A DNA stretch of 10,440 nucleotides from Victivallaceae bacterium. GTDB lineage: Bacteria; Verrucomicrobiota; Lentisphaeria; Victivallales; Victivallaceae. Positions 1 to 7,243 of the stretch are shown piece after piece; the first letter of the stretch is position 1; the number at the start of each line of letters is the position of its first letter. Both the position numbers and the translations under genes were made by a program. The stretch is from assembly GCA_028717165.1 (NCBI GenBank), contig JAQUOK010000059.1:1-10440 (forward strand). The letters run 5' to 3'. The notes beneath the pieces are model-generated. The model was not told where the DNA came from and did no database searches. It saw only the letters and a list, made by a program, of their open reading frames with translations.

Positions 1-204
1 CACGGATTTCTCTATTCCGAGATTCTTGGCGGTCGCGGTCTGGGGCAGATTAACCTTAACCCCCGAAACCTGAACGAACGAACTGCCGATCATAAAAAAG
101 ATCAGCAGCAGAAATAATACATCCACCATCGGCGTCAAATCAGGGCGGCCGCTGAGATAGCTGAGGTTCGGTTTAAAACTCCGCGAATAGGTCTTATTCT
201 TCAT
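1..204 (-). CDS. ExbD/TolR-family biopolymer transport protein, N-terminal part (runs off the window)
   Basis: The first 68 codons are visible; the C-terminus lies beyond position 1. The ATG overlaps the TGA of the upstream channel gene as ATGA, a sign of translational coupling. A short basic, polar N-terminus (residues 1-20) is followed by DLTPMVDVLFLLLIFFMIG (22-40), the single membrane helix typical of ExbD/TolR. Asp28 sits where ExbD Asp25 and TolR Asp23 carry protons. After the helix, QVSGVKVNLPQT starts the periplasmic part. In this family ExbD/TolR pairs with an ExbB/TolQ pentamer in the inner membrane and turns proton flow into work on TonB or TolA. Whether this copy serves TonB-type uptake, Tol-Pal envelope maintenance or something else cannot be told from this fragment. 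Family assignment is firm; the subtype is open. Confidence 0.93.
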   Translation of the reverse strand, partial: MKNKTYSRSFKPNLSYLSGRPDLTPMVDVLFLLLIFFMIGSSFVQVSGVKVNLPQTATAKNLGIEKSV

Positions 205-854
205 GCTTCTTCCGCCACCTCCCTTTTCTCTTTGGAAACCGGGCTGTTGTGCTTGAAGAAATGAGTTATTTCAGAAGCGGCTTTTTCCATATCCAGCGCA
301 ATTGAATTAAGCCGCGAAATCAGATAATTATAGCCGAGGTAACAGGGAATCGCCACACAGAGACCGGCCGCAGTGGTAATAAGAGCCATGCTTATGCTCT
401 TTGACAGATCCGCGGCGGACAGGTAAACATTTTTGTCGTGAATCACTTCGAAAGCCCCCATCATGCCGAGAACGGTTCCCAGCAGTCCGAGCAGAGGAGC
501 GACATAACCTATAGAAGCCAGAATATCCAAATGTTTTTCCAGCCGCGGAATTTCCACCAGATTATTGTCTTTTATGACCTGCTTGACGTCGGCATTACCC
601 CGTTCGTAAGCCAGAATCGCCGAGGCCAGAATGCGCGCCGCCGGGCCGGGGGTGTTGTCGCAGAGGCTGATCGCTTCAATAAAACCGCCGCGTTTCAGAA
701 CATTGATCACGCCTTTCACCAGTTCCTTGACATTGATCTGTTCGCGGTGAAACTGAAACCATTTTTCAACAAAAACCACCATCGCCGCCAGGCTGCAAAG
801 AAGAATCGGCCACATTATGGGGCCGCCGTTACTCATTAATCTTACAAACAACAT
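201..854 (-). CDS. MotA/TolQ/ExbB-family proton channel subunit
   Basis: This 217-residue inner-membrane protein has the expected size (E. coli TolQ 230, ExbB 244). A first hydrophobic segment lies at about 12-30. A cytoplasmic stretch follows (31-110), then two further helices. Helix two carries APLLGLLGTVLGMMGAF (119-135) and helix three MALITTAAGLCVAIP (156-170). Thr127 and Thr161 match the channel-lining threonines of TolQ (Thr145 and Thr178). The tail is charged. It forms the proton-motive-force-driven stator with the ExbD/TolR protein that follows, whose start overlaps this stop by 4 nt. The first ATG is preferred over Met7 because GAGGG lies 6 nt upstream of it. The gene follows the TPR gene after 45 nt, so the TPR protein is a likely partner. 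No TonB, TolA, TolB or Pal gene is visible, so I do not choose between exbB and tolQ. Confidence 0.93.
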   Translation of the reverse strand: MLFVRLMSNGGPIMWPILLCSLAAMVVFVEKWFQFHREQINVKELVKGVINVLKRGGFIEAISLCDNTPGPAARILASAILAYERGNADVKQVIKDNNLVEIPRLEKHLDILASIGYVAPLLGLLGTVLGMMGAFEVIHDKNVYLSAADLSKSISMALITTAAGLCVAIPCYLGYNYLISRLNSIALDMEKAASEITHFFKHNSPVSKEKREVAEEA

Positions 855-887
855 AATCCGCCCTCTGTTTTACGAATTGTTAAGATT

Positions 888-911
888 CGTGCGAAATACC
901 TATTTCGCACG
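888..911. repeat. Perfect 11-bp inverted repeat spanning the stop codon of the TPR gene
   Basis: The arms CGTGCGAAATA (888-898) and TATTTCGCACG (901-911) are exact reverse complements separated by only 2 nt. The TAG stop of the TPR gene (900-902) falls at the centre. The repeat sits 34 nt before the ATG of the channel gene. The mRNA could form a stable hairpin here. No T-run follows on the minus strand, so it is not a standard intrinsic terminator; mRNA processing, stabilisation or tuning of downstream expression are the likelier roles. A competing shorter stem, CGAAT/ATTCG (873-877 with 885-889), overlaps one arm by 2 nt, so the two stems cannot form together. Confidence 0.75.
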
Positions 912-3455
912 CCCCGTTGAATCATTATCAAGACTGTATTTAGTTTGAATGTTTTTTATATAACCGTCGAAATTTTCGCCGGTTTCCAGTTTCATCTTCT
1001 TTAACAGGCGGTAAACCCGGACCGCTTCCGCCGCCGCTTCCGGAGTATCCATTTTCAAATACATGCGGATAGCGGCCGTCGCCGCTTTAACCACCCATAC
1101 GGGTTTTATTTTCATGCCCTTTTCCTGATCCACCTGGTAACCGTAAAGCAGTTCATTATACATGTCAAGGGCGGCGTTTTCGTCATCAAGAAGTTCATAA
1201 CAGCGCCCGAGTTTATACTTGGTCTGATTCCGTACGGAAGGCGTCATTTTTTTTACTTCCAGAAGCTTTTTATAGCCGTCCGAGGCCTTTTTCAGCAGTT
1301 TCAGGTCGAGTTTAGTACTGTAAAGACTGTAATTGCAATCCGCAATCCGCCCGATGCAGGCTGTCTCAAAATCGGATTGGGGACGCAGACGGGCGGCGCG
1401 CTGATAATAATCCTCCGCCGCGGCATAATCGCCTTCCCCTGACGCAATGTCCCCGGCCAGAAACAAAGCCTTGGCGTTAATATTGTCTTTCGGGTATTTC
1501 TCAAAAATCTCCTCCAGCAGTTTCAAAGCCCGGCCGGATTTGCGGGAATGCGAACAGACCAGTGCACAGTCATAAAGGAGCTGCGCGGAAATTCCGGGAT
1601 TGGCCGAATACTTTTTCAGCAATCCCTGAATCCATTTTTCCGCCTGTTCATATTGTCCCCGGTTGCGCAGACAATCGATAAACCAGAGTTCCGCAGCTAT
1701 GCAATACTCGGAATCAGAGTAATTTTCAGCCAGCAGACGCACGGTTTTTTCCACCTCATCCCACTTCTGAAGCTGGTAACAGGTAAAAATAAGTTTGTAT
1801 AAGGCGTTTGGAGCAAATTCGTCTTTCGGATATTTTGCCGGGAAATCCTTAAGCAGTTCCGCCGCTCCGGCAAATTTATTCTGCGCAAACAGAATTCCGG
1901 CGGCGGCAAACACCGCAGCGGGCGCATATTTATTTTCAGGATAAAACCTGGTGAACAACTGATAATTTTTCAGGGCTTCTTCAACCCGTCCGAGCTGTTC
2001 CTGACAGTAAGCGAGATAATACTGGCCGGTAGAAGCAAAGGTTTTGTCCTTTTTATCTTTGCTTAATTCATCCGCTATATACAATGCCTTGCCGTAATCC
2101 TTTAAATGCAGCTGGGACTGCAGCGCCCAATAGGCCCCGCGGGTCCGCCAGGGCGATTCCTGCACCATAACTTCTTCAAAAGCGACGGCGGCTTCCGCAA
2201 ATTCCTTATTTTTGTAGTATAACTGCCCCTGCAGATATTTTCCTTCCATCCGCTGCGCCGTCTGCGTTCCGACCTCATAAATTATCGCCAGCATGCGCAT
2301 CGCCTTGTCCGGGGCACCGTTCTGTTCATAGATCACCGCCGCTTCGCGCGCGGCCGTAATCCGCTGTTCGGGGGTTAAACGGGGTTCTTTCAGGATGGTC
2401 GTATAAAGCGCCAGCGCTTCGGAAAACCTCTTTTCGGCGGCCATCAGACGGGCACATTGAAGCTGGACATCAAGGTTTTTGGGATCGTCATAGTACAATT
2501 CGATATATTTCAACGCCGCCTTTATCGCCAGATTGTTTTCCTTTATCCTGGCATAGGTGTTTATAAGCAGCAGGAGACTGTCCCGGCGCTCCCGGTCGTC
2601 AGGTGCGAACTTAAAAGCGTCCCGCAGGAATATTACCGCCTCGCCGGGTTTATCGTTTTTCAAAAAATGCTCTATCGCAATCCGGGAAATTTTATAGACC
2701 AGCGGGTTGGGCCGGACTTCGATCCCCTCCATTACCTTCACATAGGTCTTGCATAATTCGGAAAATCTTTTTTCCTTTATCATCTGCAACAGTAAAAGCA
2801 GGTCCAGCTGGAAATAATCGGCGTTTTTACTGAATTTCCGGCCGGCGGCAAACAGCTCTTTACTTTTTATCAGTTCTTCACCCATGATCAGACAGTACAA
2901 TCTCTGCTGGAACGCGGTAAATTCCCATGAGGTTCCGGCCGCGTCCTTTTCCAGCAAAGCATACGCTTCGGCGGCTTCCCGCCAGCGTTTCTGCCGTCTC
3001 AGGCTCAGGCCCAGGGTTGAAAGGAGCTGGAAATATAAATCCTCTTTCGCTATTTTGCTTTTCAGGGGGGGAAGCAATATTTCCTCGGCCTCTTTATACT
3101 TGCGTTCGAGTATGAAGATACTTGCCTGGTAAAGAACCTTGAGATTATTGTCCGCCAGCGGAAACGCCCGCGAAAAAGCGGCAAGTTCCTGCTTGGCTTC
3201 AGGAATGTCCGAAGAACTGATATAGGCGGTAAGAAGCCGGATAGAGGCGTCCTGCAGAGCGTTCTTGTTATCCGCGGCGGCAGCCTTGTAGCGGCGGTAG
3301 AAATTAACGGCGCGCTTATAGTCACGGGCGTTAAGGGCAACATCCCCAAGAGCCCGCAAGCGGTCAGCGTCTTCGGCGTTCAGGCTGCTGAAAACACAAT
3401 ATAAAAGTACAGCCGCAACTGCTTTTATAATTTTTATATAAAACAGCTTTAACAT
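900..3455 (-). CDS. Large secreted TPR-repeat protein linked to ExbB/ExbD
   Basis: This 851-residue protein begins with a basic N-terminus and hydrophobic core (MLKLFYIKIIKAVAAVLLYC) ending in SSLNA-ED, a good signal peptidase I site near residue 27. The LLYC motif is a poor lipobox. The rest is almost all helical hairpins of TPR type. Clear units include KYLQGQLYYKNKEFAEAA (406-423), YYLAYCQEQLGRVEEALKNY (479-498), the segment around 547-579 and ALFLAGDIASGEGDYAAAED (663-682). Many units end in a YP or RP turn, as in YgbF/BamD-like and CpoB-like proteins. No enzyme motif was seen. The start follows AGAGGGG and lies 22 nt after recA. I infer a periplasmic scaffold working with the ExbB/ExbD pair encoded next. 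It is far larger than CpoB/YbgF (about 260 residues), so it is not simply that protein. Its actual function is unknown. Confidence 0.85.
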   Translation of the reverse strand: MLKLFYIKIIKAVAAVLLYCVFSSLNAEDADRLRALGDVALNARDYKRAVNFYRRYKAAAADNKNALQDASIRLLTAYISSSDIPEAKQELAAFSRAFPLADNNLKVLYQASIFILERKYKEAEEILLPPLKSKIAKEDLYFQLLSTLGLSLRRQKRWREAAEAYALLEKDAAGTSWEFTAFQQRLYCLIMGEELIKSKELFAAGRKFSKNADYFQLDLLLLLQMIKEKRFSELCKTYVKVMEGIEVRPNPLVYKISRIAIEHFLKNDKPGEAVIFLRDAFKFAPDDRERRDSLLLLINTYARIKENNLAIKAALKYIELYYDDPKNLDVQLQCARLMAAEKRFSEALALYTTILKEPRLTPEQRITAAREAAVIYEQNGAPDKAMRMLAIIYEVGTQTAQRMEGKYLQGQLYYKNKEFAEAAVAFEEVMVQESPWRTRGAYWALQSQLHLKDYGKALYIADELSKDKKDKTFASTGQYYLAYCQEQLGRVEEALKNYQLFTRFYPENKYAPAAVFAAAGILFAQNKFAGAAELLKDFPAKYPKDEFAPNALYKLIFTCYQLQKWDEVEKTVRLLAENYSDSEYCIAAELWFIDCLRNRGQYEQAEKWIQGLLKKYSANPGISAQLLYDCALVCSHSRKSGRALKLLEEIFEKYPKDNINAKALFLAGDIASGEGDYAAAEDYYQRAARLRPQSDFETACIGRIADCNYSLYSTKLDLKLLKKASDGYKKLLEVKKMTPSVRNQTKYKLGRCYELLDDENAALDMYNELLYGYQVDQEKGMKIKPVWVVKAATAAIRMYLKMDTPEAAAEAVRVYRLLKKMKLETGENFDGYIKNIQTKYSLDNDSTGRAK

Positions 3456-3477
3456 AGGCGCCCCTCTTGTGAAAGAA

Positions 3478-4572
3478 TCAGTCCTCTTCCCCGACTACGA
3501 CTGTCTCGTCAGCCTGGCTGCCGGCGCTCTTTTTACCGCCGAGATTAAGTTTTTCCCGGATCGCCTTCAGGATTCTTTCCTGTAATTCCTCATTTTCCTG
3601 AAGCAGTACTTTAGTGGCTTCGCGCCCCTGGCCGAGCTGTTCAGCGTCAAAAGAGAACCAGGAACCGCGTTTTTCCAGCACATCGTGTTCCAGCGCGACA
3701 TCGAGAATTGATCCGGCGCGTGAAATACCCTCAGAATAGATAATATCGAATTCCGCAGTTTTGAAAGGCGGCGCCAGTTTATTTTTTATGATCTTGACGC
3801 GGGTACGGTTGCCGAGAACATCACCGGCCGCATTTTTAATCTGCCCGACGCGGCGGATATCCATACGGATGGAGGAATAAAATTTCAGCGCATTGCCTCC
3901 GGTAGTAGTCTCAGGACTGCCGAACATGACCCCGATCTTCATCCGTATCTGATTAGTGAAAATAATACAGGTCCGGCTCCGGTTGGCGGCTCCGGCAAGC
4001 TTGCGCAGCGCCTGGGACATCAGACGCGCCTGCAGCCCCATATGGGAATCCCCCATCTGCCCTTCCAGTTCCGCGCGCGGAATCAGGGCCGCGACTGAAT
4101 CAATTATCAATACGTCGACCGCATTGCTCCGTACCAGCGTATCGGTTATATTCAAAGCGTCTTCTCCGCAGTCCGGCTGCGCGATCAGCAGTTTGTCAGT
4201 GTCAACCCCGATTTTCCGGGCATATTCCGGGTCAACGGCATGTTCCGCGTCAATAATCGCCGCCGTACCTCCGGCCCGCTGGGCATTAGCTATCACATGC
4301 AGGCACAAAGTCGTCTTGCCGGACGATTCCGGACCGAAAATCTCGACAATCCGGCCGCGCGGCACGCCGCCGATCCCGAGGGCGATATCCAACCCCAGCG
4401 CCCCGGTGCTGATCGTCGGCACGTCCCCGTATATCCTGGGATCATCCCCAAGGCGCATAATGGAACCTTTGCCGTAGGTTTTTTCTATCTGGCTCAGGGC
4501 TATTTCCAGATCCTTGCTGCGGTCAGCGTCCTTATCCCACGCTTTTATCGGGAGGTTTTTTTCTTTTGCCAT
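3478..4572 (-). CDS. recA: Recombinase RecA
   Basis: This 364-residue RecA is full length (E. coli 353) with a short N-terminal extension of about 14 residues. It coats single-stranded DNA, drives strand exchange and, in organisms with LexA, activates the SOS response. Walker A is GPESSGKT (80-87) and the catalytic Glu110 lies in DAEHAVDP. Walker B VLIIDS ends at Asp158-Ser159. Loop L1 is around GQMGDSHMG (171-179), and loop L2 runs from IRMKIGVMFG through ETTTGGNALK (209-230). The ATP-sensing Gln is Gln208, in FTNQIR, where many RecAs have FINQIR. The C-terminal domain ends in an acidic tail (VVVGEED), as expected for autoregulation. The gene starts 31 nt after gyrB, with GGAGTGA upstream, and is followed after 22 nt by the TPR gene. 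No E. coli-type (CTG-N10-CAG) or Bacillus-type (GAAC-N4-GTTC) SOS box was found just upstream. Confidence 0.99.
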   Translation of the reverse strand: MAKEKNLPIKAWDKDADRSKDLEIALSQIEKTYGKGSIMRLGDDPRIYGDVPTISTGALGLDIALGIGGVPRGRIVEIFGPESSGKTTLCLHVIANAQRAGGTAAIIDAEHAVDPEYARKIGVDTDKLLIAQPDCGEDALNITDTLVRSNAVDVLIIDSVAALIPRAELEGQMGDSHMGLQARLMSQALRKLAGAANRSRTCIIFTNQIRMKIGVMFGSPETTTGGNALKFYSSIRMDIRRVGQIKNAAGDVLGNRTRVKIIKNKLAPPFKTAEFDIIYSEGISRAGSILDVALEHDVLEKRGSWFSFDAEQLGQGREATKVLLQENEELQERILKAIREKLNLGGKKSAGSQADETVVVGEED

Positions 4573-4603
4573 TTTATCATCACTCCGTTTTCAGTTTGCC
4601 GGG

Positions 4604-7099
4604 TTAAATGTCGAGATTCTTGACCGTCGTCGCGTATTTCTCAATATAAGTGCGCCGCGGCTCCACAATATCCCCCATCAGAAGGGTGAACATGCGTTCG
4701 GCTTCCACCGCGTCTTCCATAGTAACAGTTATCATTTTGCGCGTCGCGGGGTCCATCGTCGTTTCCCAAAGCTGTTCGGCGTTCATTTCGCCAAGACCTT
4801 TGTAACGCTGAATATGCAGTCCCTGGCGGCCGTTTCTCTTGATCGCGTCGAACAGCGCTCCGATACTGAAGATTTCCTCTTCCCGGCCTCCGGCCTTTAC
4901 CTTGAAAAGGCATTCCGAGCCGCCGTAAATATTCTCAGCTTTAAATTCGAAAGCCTTAAGTTCTTCAATGATTCCCTTGCAGTTATCCGCTTCAAAAATA
5001 GTGATCACATCAATTGCGGAACTGGTTTGATACTCCCCAAAAGGATCGTCGCCGGTCTCCACACCGGCTTGAGCGCCGGCGTCCGGCCCGGGAACGCCGT
5101 CTCCCGTACCAACCCGTTTCCCGGCCTCTTCGATATAAGCGGCTTCCTCCTCATCGCTGTACACGTATCCGGAGGAAATCGTCCCGTCATTCTCCCGGAC
5201 ATTGATCATGGCGATCGGAAATTCCCCGGTGTCCGAAATCTGTGAAAAATAATTATCGGCTTCAATACCGGAACGCTGCAGGCTGATTGCGATGCTCTGG
5301 ACTTTTAAAAACAATTCTATAAGTTTGTTTACCTTAACCATGTCAAGCAGATTATTCGCGGCGTCGTAAATTTCAATATCTTCACAACCCAGTTCCGTCA
5401 GGAAATTATCCAGCTGGCTTTCCGTATCAATATAGCGTTCCTTTTTGCGCCGGCGCACTTTGTACAGCGGCGGGTTGGCGATATAAACATAACCGGCCTC
5501 GATCAGCGGCTTCATCTGGCGGTAGAAAAAGGTCAGAAGCAGCGTTCTGATATGCGAACCGTCCACGTCGGCATCAGTCATGATCACAACCCGGTGATAA
5601 CGGGCCCTGGTCACATCGAATTCCTCGCCGATACCGCAGCCGACGGCGGCAACCAGCGACTGGATTTCCTTGTTCTGGAGCACTTTGTCGAGGCGCGCCT
5701 TTTCCACGTTAAGCAGTTTGCCGCGGATAGGAAGAATTGCCTGGAACGAACTGTCGCGGCCTTGTTTGGCGGAACCGCCCGCAGAATCCCCTTCCACAAT
5801 ATAAAGTTCGCTTTTTTCCGGTTCGCGGCTCGAACAATCCGCAAGTTTGCCCGGCAGGCTGAAACCGTCAAGGGCGCCTTTGCGCTGTACCAGTTCCCTC
5901 GCTTTACGCGCGGCTTCCCGGGCTCGCGCGGCAGTCATGGCTTTAGACACGATTTCCCTGGCGATGACCGGATTTTCCTCAAGGAACGCGCCCAGCCCCT
6001 CATTGACGATCGATTCGACTATGCCGCGGACTTCGCTGTTGCCGAGCTTCGTCTTCGTCTGGCCTTCAAACTGCGGATCGGGAACTTTCACGCTGATAAC
6101 GGCAGTCAAACCTTCACGGGTATCATTGCCGCTCATAGGTTTGTCGTTCCTGAGCATATTACTGCTTTTGGCGTAAGCGTTGATCGTCCGGGTCAAAGCC
6201 GTCACAAAACCGGTCAGGTGCGTACCGCCCTCGATCGTATTGATATTGTTGGTATAACTGTAAATATTCTCATTAAACCCGTCGTTGTACTGCATGCCCA
6301 GCTCAACCTCAATACCGTCCTTTTCCTTAGTGAGATATATCACATCCTGGGAAAGAACCTGCCTGTTCTCATTGAGCATGGCGACAAATTCGCATATCCC
6401 GCCCTCATAATGAAAAATTTCAGACCGGGTACTCCCGCTTTCGTCGGCACGTTCATCGGCCAGCGAGATCGTAACTCCGCGGTTCAGAAAAGCCAGTTCG
6501 CGGAGGCGTTTCGCCAGAATATCCCAGACATAAACGGTTTCAGAAAATATATCGTTGTCCGGCAGAAAACTTACTTTGGTGCCGTGCTTATCGGTATCAT
6601 ACAGTTTGGTCAGCTTAGTTTTGGTATCGCCGCGCTCAAAACGCATGTGGTAAGCGGCTCCCTCACGCGCAACCTCGACATCGAGCCATTTGCTGAGCGC
6701 ATTCACACAGGAAACCCCAACCCCGTGCAGCCCGCCGGAAACCTTGTAGGAATTATGGTCGAATTTACCCCCGGCATGGAGAACCGTCATAACAACCTCA
6801 ACCGCCGGTTTGCCTTCGCCTTCATGCATGTCCACCGGAATGCCGCGCCCGTCATCCTGAACCGTAATGCTGTTGTCCTGATGAATGGTAACTTTTATCT
6901 CGGTTGCGTAACCGGCCAGCGCTTCGTCAATACTGTTGTCAACGACTTCATACACCAGATGGTGCAGACCGCGCTGACTGGTATCGCCGATATACATACT
7001 GGGACGCATTCTAACCGCCTGAAGACCTTCGAGAACGGTTATTTGCTCCGCACTGTATCCGCTTTTTACGGTAATTGCCTTTTCAATATTTTCCGCCAT
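4604..7099 (-). CDS. gyrB: DNA gyrase subunit B
   Basis: This 831-residue protein supplies the ATPase and part of the cleavage core of gyrase, which introduces negative supercoils with GyrA (not in this window). The GHKL ATPase domain shows catalytic Glu51, Asn55 in EVVDNSIDEA, QDDGRGIP (81-88), the lid SGGLHGVGVS (121-130) and QTK with Lys349. The TOPRIM domain has EGDSAGG with Glu436 and Asp438, then TDADVDGSH with Asp509 and Asp511. The C-terminus (RYKGLGEMNAEQLW, then EPRRTYIEKYATTVKNLDI) fits GyrB rather than ParE. Like E. coli GyrB (804 residues), it has an insertion between the TOPRIM core and YKGLGEMN, here about residues 560-755. Within it lies a Gly/Asp/Pro-rich linker (662-690). 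The start has GGGAG 9-10 nt upstream. gyrB is the first gene after the recR terminator and probably heads the operon through recA to exbD. Confidence 0.98.
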   Translation of the reverse strand: MAENIEKAITVKSGYSAEQITVLEGLQAVRMRPSMYIGDTSQRGLHHLVYEVVDNSIDEALAGYATEIKVTIHQDNSITVQDDGRGIPVDMHEGEGKPAVEVVMTVLHAGGKFDHNSYKVSGGLHGVGVSCVNALSKWLDVEVAREGAAYHMRFERGDTKTKLTKLYDTDKHGTKVSFLPDNDIFSETVYVWDILAKRLRELAFLNRGVTISLADERADESGSTRSEIFHYEGGICEFVAMLNENRQVLSQDVIYLTKEKDGIEVELGMQYNDGFNENIYSYTNNINTIEGGTHLTGFVTALTRTINAYAKSSNMLRNDKPMSGNDTREGLTAVISVKVPDPQFEGQTKTKLGNSEVRGIVESIVNEGLGAFLEENPVIAREIVSKAMTAARAREAARKARELVQRKGALDGFSLPGKLADCSSREPEKSELYIVEGDSAGGSAKQGRDSSFQAILPIRGKLLNVEKARLDKVLQNKEIQSLVAAVGCGIGEEFDVTRARYHRVVIMTDADVDGSHIRTLLLTFFYRQMKPLIEAGYVYIANPPLYKVRRRKKERYIDTESQLDNFLTELGCEDIEIYDAANNLLDMVKVNKLIELFLKVQSIAISLQRSGIEADNYFSQISDTGEFPIAMINVRENDGTISSGYVYSDEEEAAYIEEAGKRVGTGDGVPGPDAGAQAGVETGDDPFGEYQTSSAIDVITIFEADNCKGIIEELKAFEFKAENIYGGSECLFKVKAGGREEEIFSIGALFDAIKRNGRQGLHIQRYKGLGEMNAEQLWETTMDPATRKMITVTMEDAVEAERMFTLLMGDIVEPRRTYIEKYATTVKNLDI

Positions 7100-7147
7100 T
7101 AAAACAGTCTCCCATGGGCTAAGTTAAATTGTTTTAATAAACCTACT

Positions 7148-7157
7148 GCATATATGC
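7148..7157. repeat. 10-bp perfect palindrome upstream of gyrB
   Basis: GCATATATGC is self-complementary and lies about 50 nt upstream of the gyrB start, within the AT-rich stretch 7100-7165 that should hold the promoter of the gyrB-recA operon. It could be an operator half-pair or part of a promoter. No well-spaced -35/-10 pair was convincing in this stretch, so the promoter is not called. Confidence 0.35.
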
Positions 7158-7170
7158 TTTTTTGCAAGCG

Positions 7171-7192
7171 AAAAACCCGCCGTTCCGGGCTT
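7171..7192 (-). terminator. Probable intrinsic terminator after recR
   Basis: Read on the minus strand, AAGCCCG, a 6-nt loop GAACGG, and CGGGTTT form a 7-bp stem with one G-U pair. The stem runs directly into a stretch of five T (7175-7171). The stem core is GC-rich and A residues precede it. It sits 52 nt past the recR stop and 72 nt before the gyrB start, so it would end the dnaX-ybaB-recR transcript. A strongly pyrimidine tract lies just upstream. The stem is short, so termination may be partial. Confidence 0.6.
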
Positions 7193-7197
7193 ATTTT

Positions 7198-7225
7198 GAG
7201 GAAAAAAGGGGAAAAAGGGAAAAAG
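7198..7225. other. 28-nt uninterrupted purine tract (pyrimidine tract in the transcript)
   Basis: Between recR and gyrB the plus strand has 28 consecutive purines: runs of A (6, 5 and 5) separated by G blocks (4 and 3). Positions 7211-7225 are a perfect mirror repeat (G, five A, GGG, five A, G). In the transcript this is a C/U-only stretch immediately before the terminator hairpin. Such mirror purine tracts can form triplex DNA, and unstructured C/U-rich RNA can help Rho loading; neither role is shown here. Confidence 0.6.
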
Positions 7226-7243
7226 CCGGAGACAATGCCTTTC

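Noticed and set aside
3396..3398. Lipoprotein signal (LLYC) in the TPR protein
   Set aside because: Tyr just before the Cys is not accepted in a normal lipobox, whereas SSLNA-ED fits signal peptidase I.
3956..5245. Plus-strand open frames opposite recA and the 3' end of gyrB
   Set aside because: Shadow frames of strongly supported conserved genes, with no family signature.
5552..7102. 516-codon open frame on the plus strand opposite gyrB
   Set aside because: It lies entirely antisense to a highly conserved gyrB gene, and its product has no recognisable motif. Such long antisense frames arise from codon bias in the sense gene.
7100..7165. Sigma-70 promoter for gyrB, e.g. TTGCAA with a downstream AT-rich hexamer
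   Set aside because: At spacings of 16-18 nt the downstream hexamers (TAGGTT, AGGTTT, GGTTTA) match the -10 consensus poorly. A promoter is expected here, but I cannot place it.
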